Assembly: GCA_036399695.1 (NCBI GenBank)
Contig: DASWMP010000222.1
Location: forward strand, 1 to 18,645
DNA from: DASVEE01 sp036399695
GTDB lineage: Bacteria; Acidobacteriota; Thermoanaerobaculia; Gp7-AA8
Direction: 5' to 3'
DNA: 18,645 nucleotides
Part shown: piece after piece, positions 1-12,000 of the stretch
Position numbering within the stretch: the first letter of the stretch is position 1
How the letters are laid out: the number at the start of each line of letters is the position of its first letter
The notes under the pieces: model-generated
What the model was told of the DNA's origin: nothing
What the model saw: only the letters and a program-made list of their open reading frames with translations
The model's database searches: none
Program-made: the position numbers and the translations under genes

Positions 1-19
1 CCCCCCCCCCCCCCCCCCC
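1..19. other. Homopolymer run of 19 C at the window edge
   Basis: The window opens with 19 consecutive C residues, which read as G on the coding strand, 20 bases beyond the stop codon of the PKS gene. Poly-G tails are a known artefact of two-colour sequencing, and a run of this length exactly at the edge is best explained as a contig end. A genuine G-tract cannot be excluded. Nothing else is seen between it and the PKS stop codon. Confidence 0.7.
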
Positions 20-39
20 ACGCCGAGATGGGCTTCTGC

Positions 40-3000
40 TTAGAACGTTTCTTTGTCGTAGTTGCCGGGGGCGAGGGCGTCGTCCTGCCAGAGGACCTGC
101 TCGAGCACCTGCTCGCGGGTCAGTTCGGGGACCACGGCGACCGGCGCGGCTTCCTGCTTGCGCAGGATCGGTGTGAGCTTCGCCGGATGCAGGTTGCGGC
201 GCTCGAGGTGCGGCTCTCCGCTCCCCTGCTTCACCACGTACAGCGTGTCGATCTTGCCGGCGTAGGTGTGCGCCAGATAGACGGCCAGGCTGCGGATGTC
301 GGTGTAGTCGAACAACGCGCTCGGCGACAGGTCCTCATCGAGGAGCTGGCTGAGGTTGCGGATGAGATGGGCGATGGCCAGTGAGGTGAGGCCGAGGTCG
401 AAGTAGCTCTCGTTGATCGGGACGTCGTCGATCGGCCGCTGGAGCTGAAGGGCCGTTTCCTGCTTGAGGAACAACTCCATTTTTTCCGCGGCGCCCATCG
501 AGCCGTTGTAGACGACGGCGCCGGGGGTGGAAGGCTGCTCCCGGACGAAGAGCCAGGTGGTCTCGACGGCGTTCGCCTTCTTGTCGGCGTGCGGCGGCTG
601 CAGTGACAGGCCGCGAACCTGCGCCGGCACCGTGCGCGCCGGGGCGGCAACAGCGGTCGTCGCGACCCAGTAACGTTCGCGTGCAAAGGGGTACGTCGGC
701 AGCGGCACCCGCTTCGACCCGGCGGGGAACAGTCCCTCGAGGTCGAGCGCGTAGCCCTGCACGTGCAGCTCTGCGACGGCGGCGAGGTTCTCGAGATACG
801 TCGCGGCGTCGCCCGGCTCCCTGCATTCGCGGATGCAGTAGTTGCCGAACTTCTTGAGCGCCACCTGCTCGCGGAAGCGGCCGTCCGGCACCTCAGCGGT
901 GTAGACCTGCGCGGCGGTGCCGGTGTCGGCCCACTGGCGCAGTGTCAGGCCCAGTTGCGTGCGGCTGCGCGCGACGACCGCCAGGCGATGCGAGAGGTGC
1001 ATGCGCCCGACGGCGAGGCTGTAGCTCACGTCGTTGATCGAGACGTCGGGCGTGCTCTCGAGCTTCGCGACGAGGTTGCGCACCTGCTGCTTCAACTGCT
1101 CCGGCGTGCGGGCGGAGAGCACGACCAGGTAGCCGGGTGCGCCGGCCTCGACGCGCTCGACGGCGGGCGGCTCCTCGAGGACGAGATGGGCGTTCGTGCC
1201 GCTGAAGCCGAACGAGCTGACGGCGCCGCGGCGTTTCGCATCGCCCTCCACCCGCCAGTCCTGGAGAGAGGTATTCACGTAGAAGGGGCTGCTCTCGAAG
1301 TTGATCGCCGGGCTGCCCTTCTCGAAGTGCAGGGAGGGGGCAATCTGGCGGTTCTTCAGCGACAGGACGAGCTTGAGGATGCTCGCCACACCGGCGGCAT
1401 TGCCGGCATGTCCGATGTTCGTCTTGACCGAGCCGAGGGCGCAGAACTGCGTCCTGTCGGTGTATTCGCGGAAGGAGCGGGTGATGGCGGCATGCTCGAT
1501 CGAGTCGCCGAGGAGCGTGCCGGTGCCGTGCGCCTCGATGACCTGAATCGTCTCGGGGTTGATGGCGAAGCGCTCGTAGACCGCGCGCTCCAGCCGCTCC
1601 TGCGCCCGGCCGTTCGGCGCCGTCAGGCCGTTCGATTTTCCATCCTGATTGATGCCGCTGCCGGCGATGACGCCGTGGATGTGATCGCCGTCGCGCAGAG
1701 CATCGCTCAGCCGCTTCAGCACCACCACACCGACCGCTTCGCCCGGCACGAAGCCATTCGCGCGCGCATCGAAGCTGAAGCACTTGCCATCCGGTGACAG
1801 CATCCCGGCGCGGTTCGCCACCTTGTGGAAGCCGGACGTCGCCTGGACGTAAACGCCGCCGGCGAGGGCCATCTCCGTCTCGCCGGACCAGAGCGACTGG
1901 CAGGCCAGATGGATGGCCACGAGCGTGCTGGAGCAGGCGGTGTCGACGGCCATGGCCGGCCCCTGCAGGTTCAGGTGATAGGCGATGCGCGCCGGGACGA
2001 CCGACTGCGAGTTCCCCCACCACGCCTGCGCCGGCGGCTCGTCGCCGAAGAGATGGTCGTAGTTCGACGTGCCGCAGCCGACGTAGACGCCGCACTGCTT
2101 CTCGTGCGCACCCTTGCCGGCGTAACCGGCATCTTCCAGCGCCCGCCACGATTCCTCCAGGAAGAGGCGCTGCTGCGGATCCATGTACGTCGCCTCCTCC
2201 GCGGAGATGCGGAAGAAGGCCGGGTCGAACTGATCGAAGGAATCGATGAAGCTGCCGTGGCTCGAGGAGGGCTGGCCGTCGGCCTCGCGCCAGCGCGTTG
2301 CCTTCGTGACCAGGTCCTTCCCGGCGGCCAGATGCGCCCAGAAGGCATCGAGCGTCTCGGACTCCGCGAAGCGCCCGCTCATGCCGACGATCGCCACCGG
2401 CTCGAAAGCTTTACGCGTCTCGGCCACCACAACGGCTGCCGGCATGGCGTCAGCAACAGGCGCGCTGGCCATGAACCGGTGCGCCGGGAGTGCCGTCGCG
2501 CCCTGCGTCCCATAGGTGGCATTCGTACTCACCGGCGCAACCGTCGCCATCACCGGAGCCGCCAACTGCCGCGGAACGCGCGGCCGGCAATTCGCGGCAA
2601 TGTAGTCCGCGAGCTGCTCGACCGTGCTGCACTCGAACAGGATCGCCGGCTCCAGCTCGATCTCCAGCGCCTCGGCGATGTTGCGCACGAGGTTCACGCC
2701 GATGATCGAGTCGACGCCGTAATCGGCGAACGGCGCATCCTTGCCGATCATCGCCGCATCCATGCGCAGCGCCTCGGACAGCTTGTCGGTCACGATCTGC
2801 CGTATGTAGTCGTTGCTCATCTGGTCCGTCCGCTCCGTGGTGCGTGTAGCCGTCCTGGCGGCGAGAGTTGCGTCTGCTGCAGCAATGGGTGTTGGCCGCG
2901 GCTTCGGCGCCGGCGCGACATCCGCCACGGCAACTGCCGGCGCCACGGCGGCCGTCGTGGCCGCGCTCTGCAGCGTCTTGACGAACACCACTTGATCGAT

Positions 3001-6000
3001 GGACGAGCCGACCAGCGCGTCGAGCGCGGCCATGCCTTCCGCCGGCTCGATCGAGCCGATCCCCATCTGGGCCATCATCCTGTTGTGGAACTCGTCGGCG
3101 GCGACGCCCACGTTGCCCCAGTAGCCCCAGTTCATGATCTTCACCGGGTACGGGCGCTGCTGCTGGAGCCGCTGGGCGAAGCTGTCCTTGAACGTGCAGC
3201 CCGCCGCGTAGTTGCACTGCCCCGGCGCCTTGGCGAAGGAGATGATCGACGAGAAGAAGAGCATGAAGTCCAGCTCGTCGCCGCCGAAGACGCCGTCCAT
3301 GTTGACGCTCACGTCAGCTTTGGCGGAGAAGCTGGCGCGGAACGCCGCTTCGTCCATCCGGAAGATGCTCTGATCCTGCAGGACGAGCGCGGAGTGCACG
3401 ACGCCGTGAATGGCCGGGAAGCGTTCGAGGATCTGGCGGCGCACGTCCGCCAGCGCTTCGGCGTTCGTGGCGTCGGCCGCGAGGTAGAAGGGCGCCGGAC
3501 CGATGCGGCCGAGGGTGTTGAGCTTCGCGTCGATGGCTTCGTCGCGCTCGCGGCGGCCGACCCAGACGATGTTCGCCTGGTAGCGCTCGATCATGAAGCG
3601 GCTCCACACTTCGCCGACACCGCCGGCGCCGCCGATGACCACGTAGACGCCGCTCTCGCGATAGCGCGGCGTTGCCTGCGGCAGCTCGCCCGCGGGTGCG
3701 AGCGTCTGCTGGAACCACTCGCCGTTGCGCAGCGCCAGGGCGTTGCCCTGCTTGTCCCACGGCAGCGTGAGGCAATCACGCGCGGAGAGCGACGCCAGCG
3801 AGTCGACGTCCAGCAGCCGCAGATCCCAGTGCGGGTACTCCTTGGCCAGGCTGCCGATGAGCCCCGCGATGCCGGCGTGCGCCGGCTGGAGCGTGTCGGC
3901 GCCGCTGACGCGCTGCGTGCCGCGGGTGATGAGCGTCCACTGCAGCTTCTTCTTCGTGTATCCGAGCTGCAGCAATGCCTTGACGGTGCGGAAGACGGCG
4001 ATGACGCCTGCTTCCTGCTGTTCGATGAGAGAGGCATCGCGGCTGTCGTCGCGCACATCCGGCGCGATCCACAGCAACTGATCGAACGGCTGCGCGGCGA
4101 GTGCCTGCTCGATCGTGTCGATGCCGGCGCCCGGCTCGAGTTGGAGCAGCGCTGACGCGGGGCTGGCTTCGCGCAGCCACGCGAGGTGCGACAGCGCAGC
4201 AGTGGAGGACGGACAATCCTGTCCGTCACGCGTAAAAGTAGCCCCGCTCGCAACGAGCAGCACCTTCGCCGAGTCGGAGAAGCTGATGCGCTCCGGCGGC
4301 ACCACCGTCCAGGCGGGCTGGAACGACTGGAGCACGGCGGTCTGGGCCACGTTCGGGCGCACCACGGTCTGCGCGGCCGGCGGCGTGAACGGCTTGGCGA
4401 CAAAGTCCGTCATCCGCACCAGGACGCGACCGTCGCGGTCGACGAGCTGGATCTGGATCTTCACCGGACCGTTCCCCGCGGCTTCCGCATCCCACGAGGC
4501 GTGGGCGTAGGCCACGTCCTCGAGCGAACGGAGCGTCTCGATCTCGGCGACGGCGTACGGCACGCTCCACGGCACTTCCGGCATGCGCTTCTTCAGCACG
4601 CCGATGGCCGTGTGCAGCGCGCCGTCGAGCAGCGACGGATGGAGCCCGAAGCGCTCGGCCTCGAAGCGGAGATGCTCCGGCAACTGCAGGACGGCGATGC
4701 ATTCGGATTGGGCGGCGTATACCTGCCGCACGACCTGGAACGCTTTGCCGAGCTTCAGCTCCGACGTCGACAGGAACGGATACAGGTCCTCCCCGGCGAT
4801 CGTCTCGCCGGCGCAACGCTGCAGGATCTCGCCGACGTTCAGCGGCGCAGGCTCCGCCGCGCCGGCCGTGTAGGCCAGCCTGCCGCGGCAGTGGGTGACG
4901 GCACGCCCGTCGGCCACTGTCTTGATGGTGAATTCGACCTCGTGCTCGCCCGGCGTGAGCGAGACTTCGACGTCCTGCCCGGCGTCGCCGACGGTGAGCG
5001 GCGCCATCCAGGTCATGTTGCGGATGACGGCGACACGCTGCTCGGCCGCGAGCTCGCCCGCGGCGGCGGCCATCTCGATGTACGCGACGGCCGGCAACAC
5101 CGGCTCGGTCATGACGCGATGGTCGTCGAGGAAGAATTCGCTGCCGGTGAAGCGGGAGGCGAACTTCTGCTCTCGCAGCGTGGAGATGTTGCGATGAACC
5201 AGCGGATGAAGCTGGGCCACGCCGAGCTGCGCGTGCGCCGCGTCTGCCGGGGTCTCGGGAATCCAGTAACGCTCCCGCGCGAACGGGTACGTTGGCGCGG
5301 AGATCCGCCGCGGCGCATCGTCCTTGTGCAGCGCGCGCCAGTCGATCTTCGTCCCGGCCCTCCAGAGCTCGGCGAGACGCGCCAGTTCCTGCCGCTCGAT
5401 GAGCGACTGCACGAGCGCTTCGTTGCCCTCCGCGGCCTGCGAGACGGCTTTGTTTCTGACGTTGCCGCGGTAGACGTCTGCCGTGCCGCCATCGAGGATT
5501 GCCCGCAGCTTGCGCTGCAGCTCCTCGGTGGTCGAGGCGACGACCGCCAGCCGCTCGGGCATCTCGTCGCGTCCGACCTGCAGCGTGTAGGCGAGATCGA
5601 GCAGCTCGACGTCTCCCTTCTGCACGAAGTCGTGGACCGACTGCACGTAGGCCTGCAGGCGGGCGGCGTTCTTCGCCGAGAGCACGACCAGTTGCGGCGT
5701 CTGAGCGCGCGCGGCCGGACGCTTCGGCGTGAGGTACTCCTCGAGCACGATGTGCGCGTTGGCGCCGCCGAAGCCGAAGGAGCTGATGCCGGCCCTGCGC
5801 GGCAACGGCTTGCCGTCCGCGCCATTCGGCGCTTCCCACGTGGTGAGCTTGTCGGCGATGTAGAAGGGCGTGCCCTTCAGGTTGATGTACGGGTTGACCT
5901 CCTGGAGATGGAGGTTCGCCGGGATCTGCTTGTTCTTCATCGACAGCAGCACCTTGAGCACGCCGGCGATGCCGGCACCGGTCTCGAGGTGGCCGATGTT

Positions 6001-9000
6001 CGTCTTCACGGAGCTCAGGCCGCAGTGCGGCGTGTCGCCGACTGTCTTGTCGTTGCGCTTGTAGAGCTCGGAGAAGGCCTTGCTCAGCGCCTGGATCTCG
6101 ATCGGATCGCCGAGGCCCGTGCCGGTGCCGTGGCACTCGATGTAGCCGACGGTGCTGGGATCGATGTGCGCCTTTTCGTAGGCCTCGATGAGCAGTTCCG
6201 TCTGGGCGACGGAGTTCGGCGCCGTCATGGTCGTCACACGCCCGCCGTGGTTCTCGGCCGTGGCCCTGATGACCGCGTAAACGTGATCCCCATCCGCCTC
6301 GGCAGCGGCGAGCGTCTTGATGAAGATCGCGCCGCAGCCCTCACCGCGCACGTAGCCGTTGGCGCTCTTGTCGAACGTCTTGCACTTGCCGTCCGGGCTC
6401 AGCATCCCGGCCATGCTGAAGGAGATGTAGGCCGCGGGGCTCAGCATCACCTGCACGCCGCCGACGATGGCCATGTCGCTGCTGCCGGTGTGGATCGATT
6501 CGATGGCCCGGTGCAGCGCGACGAGCGAGCTCGAACAGGCCGTGTCGATCGGCGCGCTGGGGCCGCGCAGGTTGAGCAGGAACGAGATGCGGTTCGCCGT
6601 GACGGCGTGCGAGTTGCCCGAGGCCGTGTAGCCGTCGAGGGCCACGCCGCGGCTGCTCAGCAGGCCGGCGTAGTCGGTGGTTCCGGCGCCGACGAACAGG
6701 CCCGTCTTCGTGCCGGCGAGATCGGAGATCTTGTGGCCCGAGTCCTCGACGGCCTTCCAGGCATGTTCGAGGAACAGGCGCTGCTGCGGGTCCATCATCT
6801 GCGCTTCGCGCGGCGACATGCCGAAGAAGAGCGGATCGAACTTGTCCACTTCCTTCATGAAGCCGCCCCACTTGGAGCTGGACTTGTTCGTCTCCTTGAG
6901 CGGATCGCCGTCGTAATCCTCCCAGCGCCAGCGATCGCGCGGGATGACGGTGACGAGGTCTTTCGATTCCTTCAGGTTCTGCCAGAACTCGTCGAGGTCG
7001 TCCGACTGCGGCATGACGCCGCTCATGCCGACGATGGCGATCGGCTGATTGACGAAACGATCCTCGAGCGAGACGCTGGTCACGGTCGCCGCCGCGGCGG
7101 CCGGGCGGTCGAGCGCGGTGGGATTCCAACCCTTCCGGATCTCGATGACCGGCTCCGGCAGCGTGGCGGTCCGTCCGCTGACGGTCGGCTGCACTGCCGC
7201 CGGCTGCGCAGCAGCCGGCGCGGAGCTCTGATAGAACTTGCCAATCTCCGCGGCGCGCTCGGCGCAGAGGTACTTCGCGATCTCTTCGAGCGACGGGTAG
7301 TCGAAGAAGAGCACCGGCGTGATGTCGAGCTGGTAGCGGTCGTTGACGGCGTTGGCGAAGGTCGTGAGGCCGATGGAGTCGAAACCGAGGTCCAGCAGGA
7401 TTTTGTCCGGCGGAACGTCGACGGCGTCGAGCTTCAGGAAGCCCATGACGATCTCGGTCATGTCCTGCTGCAGGCGGCCGGCGAGGTCTCCGGCTTTGCC
7501 GCCGCCAGTCGCCGTGGCGGTCTGCGTCGAAGCCTCGGCCGACACGACAACGGGGGCCGCCTCTTTCTTCTTCGGGGTCCAGGCCTGCTCCCACTTTTCG
7601 GCGATCCCTTCGATGACGGCGAACTGCGAGCGACCATTGGCCAGCCCGAGCTTGAAGGCGTCGACGCCCGTAGCGGTGCTCAACGGCTTCATGCCGAGCG
7701 TCTTCCGGAGATAGAGCTCGCTCTGTTCGTCGGGCCGCATGCCTCCCTCGGCCCAGAGCGACCAGTTGATGCTCATCGTCAGGCCGGTGCGCGTGCCCGC
7801 AGTGCGCAGGCTCTCGCGCTCCGCCGCAAACGCATCCATGAAGGAGTTGGCGAAGCTGTAGTCCGCCTGGCCGGCGTTGCCGGTGACGGCGGCGAGCGAG
7901 GAGAAGGTGACGAAGAAGTCGAGGGCGTCGTCTTTGGTCGCTTCGTCGAGATGCAGCGTGCCGAAAACCTTCGGCGCGAAGACCGCGCTCATCTCTTCGG
8001 CAGTCTTGTTCCGGATGTAGGAGTCGCGCAGCACGCCGGCCGAATGGATGACGCCATGGAGCTCGCCGAAGCGCGACCTGCACTCGGCCACGAGCCTGGC
8101 CACGTCTTCGCGGCTGGAGACGTCCGCCGTCAGGTAGACGACTTCCGCGCCGAGGCCGCGGAGAGCCTCGAGACGCGCCTCGCGCTCGGGCGACAACGCG
8201 GAACGGCCGGTGAGGACGAGTCGCGCTTTGCACTCGTTCGCGAGGTACTCCGCGAAGATGAGACCGAGCCCGCCGGCGCCGCCGGTGATCAGATACACGC
8301 CCTTCTCTCGCAGGCTCACGCCGGCAGGAGACGCGTCGCCATCGAGTGCGACCGGCTTGAACCGGCGCACCGAACGCTCCTGCGCGTCGTAACGGACGGC
8401 CGTCACCTCGGGTGCACGCACGGCAAGTTCCGCCAGCACGGCGTCAACGATCGCGGCGCGGTCGCCGCCGGTCTGATGAACGCCGAGGGTCTTGCAGACG
8501 AGCTTCGGTGATTCGACGCGCAGCGTGTTGACGAAGCCGCTGACGGCGTCGTGGTGCGGCTGTCCCGAGTGCACGTAGAGCAGTTGCACTTTGCTCTCGA
8601 GCTTGCGGGCGATCACGGACTGGCAGACGAAGAGGAACGACGTCACGCCCCGCTCCAGCGCCTCGTTGAGTTGCGTCTCGTCGCGCAAGTCGACGTCGCC
8701 CGCGGCAGGCCAGGCGAAGCAGAGGTTCTCGATCGCGACGTTCCGCTCGGCCAGCAGGTCGAACAGGCGCGAGAAGTCGTCCTTGCTGCGCGGGTTCAGC
8801 TCGTAGGTGTCGCCGTCGACGGCGCGGAACTCCTCCCCTGGCCGCACGAGGACGACTGGTGCATCGACAGCTCCGGCGGCGGTCAGCCGCGCGCGGTACG
8901 TCTCGCGCAGCGTGTCGTCGACATCGAACAGCAGCATCGACTGCAGCGGTTTGGCGGCGATGGCAGGCACGTCGAGGGGCGTCTTCTGCCACTCGTACGC

Positions 9001-12000
9001 GTAGTAGAGCGTGGAGAAGCCGGCGTCCGCATCCACGTCCTTCTTGTGGACGTCGACGAGCGGCACGCCTGTCGATTCGCGGATCCGCGCCAGCACCTTG
9101 CCGGTCTCGTCGAGGATCAGGACGTTGGACTTGAGGACGCGCGAGCCTTTCTTGCCGTCCTTCGCTTCGGTCGTGTAGCTGAAGCAGCGTGGCTGGAGGG
9201 GATGCAGGATCTCGACTTCGCCGATGGAGTACGGGACGAGCATCTCGCCGACGTTGTCGCCGAGCCGCGCGGCCATGCCGGCCTGTAATGAGCCGTCGAT
9301 GAGCGACGGATGAAGGACGATGCTCTGCAGATCCGCCTGCCGGAACTCGGGCAACTGCAGCACGCCGAGGACCTCGTCGGCGCTCTTGTGGACTTCCTGG
9401 AGCACCTGGAAGCTCGGCCCGAGGTTCAGGCCGACCGACTTGAAGATCGGATAGGCAGTGGCGCCTTCAGAGCGGGTGGCGCACCTGGCGCGGATGGCGT
9501 CGAGATCGACGTACTCCGGCTCGCCGTCCTGGCGATTCGTGTAGAGCAGCTTGCCCTGGGAGTGCAGCGTGCGGGTGCCGTCCGCGGCCTCGCTGAAGAC
9601 TTCGAACTGCACCGCTTCACCGCTCGGCTTCAGCTCGATGAGCACTTCTTTGGGCACGCCGCCCTGCACCGCGATCGGGCTCACCCAGAGGATGTTCTGA
9701 ATCCTCTTCACCGGTCTGCCGGCCGCGAGCTCGCCGGCCTTGCGGGCCAGCTCGAGATAGGCGACGCCGGGGAGCGTCGGGACGTCGGCCACATGGTGGT
9801 CGTAGATGAAAAAGTCGCCGTCGTGGAACGTCTTCCTGAAGAGCTGGCGCTCGAAGGTCGACTCGTTCGTGTCGACGAGCGGGTGCACGGCCGATGCGCC
9901 CTGCGCCACGCGGCGCACGGCCGACGGATCGCCGACCCAGTGGCGCTTGCCGGCGAACGGATACGTCGGCAGCGGCATGCGCTTCCCGCGTGCACCGGTA
10001 TTCGCTCCCTGCCAGTCCGCCAGCAGCCCCTCGGCCCAGAACGCCGCGATCTTGCGCGTGTCAGGGCTCTGCGACAGCAGGCGGATGAACTCCTGCTTCT
10101 CCCGCCGGTTGAGCAGCCGCGTGACGCCCTCGGCGAGCTTCACATGGCCGGAGGCGATGTCGTCCGACTTTCTTCCCTCGATGAAGGAGGCGAGTTTCCC
10201 GACCAGTTCGTCCTGCGTCGTGGCCACGATGGCCACGCGATACTCGAACGACTTCCGGCCGTGCTGCAGCGTATGGGCGACGTCCACGAGGTTGACGGTC
10301 TTCTGGGCGAGGAACTGCGCCAGGCGGATCGCCGCCTCGCGCAACTGCTCCTCGTTCCTCGCCGACAGCGGGAAGATCAGTTCCCCCGTCTGCGCCTTCG
10401 TTTCCTTCACCGCCTTCGCAGGCTCGTAGCTCTCGAGGATGACGTGCGCGTTCGCGCCGCCGGCGCCGAAGGAGCTGATGCCCGCGCGCAGCGGCATCCG
10501 CACGCCGTCGATCTCCTTCGCCTTCCACTTCTGCAGCCGCTGCGGAACGTAGAAGGGGGAGTGCGCGAAATCGATGAACTCGTTCAGCTCGGAGGAATGG
10601 AGCGAGGGCACGAGCTGGCGGTGCTGCATCTGCAGCAGGACCTTGGAGACGCTCACGACGCCTGCCGCCGCTTCGAGGTGGCCGATGTTGCTCTTGATCG
10701 AGCCGATGGCGCAGGTCTGATGCGCGACGTTCTCGGCGCTGAAGGCGCTGCTGAGCCCCGAGATCTCGATCGGATCGCCCAGCTCCGTCCCCGTGCCGTG
10801 CGCTTCGATGTAGCCGATGCTGCGCGCGGGGATGTCCGCCTTCTGGAGCGCCGAGACGATGACGTTGCTCTGCGCGGCGGGATTCGGGACGAAGTAGCCG
10901 CTCGTGCGTCCGCCGTGGTTGACCGCGGCGCTCTTGATGACGCCGTAGATGTGATCGCCGTCCTTCTCCGCCTGGTCGAGCGGCTTGAGGAGGAGCGCGC
11001 CGATGCCTTCACCGGCGACGTAGCCGTTGGCACCTTTGCCGAAGCTGCGGCAGACGCCGTCGGCCGAGAGCGCGCCGCCGACCTGGTTGATCTCGACCTT
11101 GGCCTGGTGCAGGTCGAGGTTCACGCCGCCCACGAGCGCCGCCGGACAATCGCCGGCGATGATCGCTTCGCACGCCAGGTAAAGCGCAGTGAGGCTGGAG
11201 GAACAGGCCGTGTCGACGGTGAGGCTGGGACCGGAGAAGTTCATCCAGTAGGAGACGCGGTTGGCGATGCTCCAGAGGAAGGAGTTCGGCGAGACCTTGT
11301 TGCCGGCGTGCTTTTCGTCGACGCCGACGATCTGGTACATCGACCAGACGGCACCGACGTAGACGCCGATCTTCCGCGACGCGTCTTCCGCGGCGACGAT
11401 CTCCGGGTAGTAACCGGCGTCCTCGATCGCCTCCCAGGCCACTTCGAGGAACAGCCGCTCCTGCGGGTCGAGCATCTCCGCTTCGCGTGGCGAGATGTTG
11501 AAGAAGAGCGAGTCGAACTTGTCGACGTCCTCGATGAATCCGCCGCGGTAGCGCTGCGTGTTGCCGCGCTGGACGCGCTGCTCGTAACGCTCGGCCGGGA
11601 GGTCGCCGATGCAATCCTTGCCGGCGGCGAGGTTCGCCCACAGCTCCCGCACGTTCTTCGCCTTCGGATAGCGGCCGGCCATGCCGATGATGGCGATGTC
11701 CTGCGTGCGTCGCCCTTCGGCTTTCGGGAGCGTGCGCGAGGGCTCCGCCGCGGGCGGAACGCTGGGGATGACGGGCTGCTGCGGCGCTGTCACTGTCGCG
11801 GCGGGCGCGGCGGCGACCGGCGGCTGCGGCGCCACAGGCTTCGCGACCGGAGCCGCCGCAACGCCCGGCGCAGCCGCAACGACCGGCGCAGCCGGCTCGA
11901 CTGCTTCAACGACTGGTGCGCTGAGCTCCGGCACGTTGTGCCAGGCGACCAGCTTGTATTTCGCGTAGATGCGTCCCATCGGACCGGGGGCGCTGCTCTC

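Noticed and set aside
265..498. ACP4 as a beta-branching (HMG-synthase type) carrier protein
   Set aside because: The flag Trp after the active serine is absent, and no HMG-synthase cassette is in the window.
2590..2814. Tandem ACPs
   Set aside because: Each module has one ACP; I found only four phosphopantetheine sites (Ser43, 2475, 4031, 4806).
1825..4155. A 776-codon plus-strand open frame opposite KS3, ACP3 and KR2
   Set aside because: It is an antisense shadow of conserved PKS domains with no domain signature of its own.
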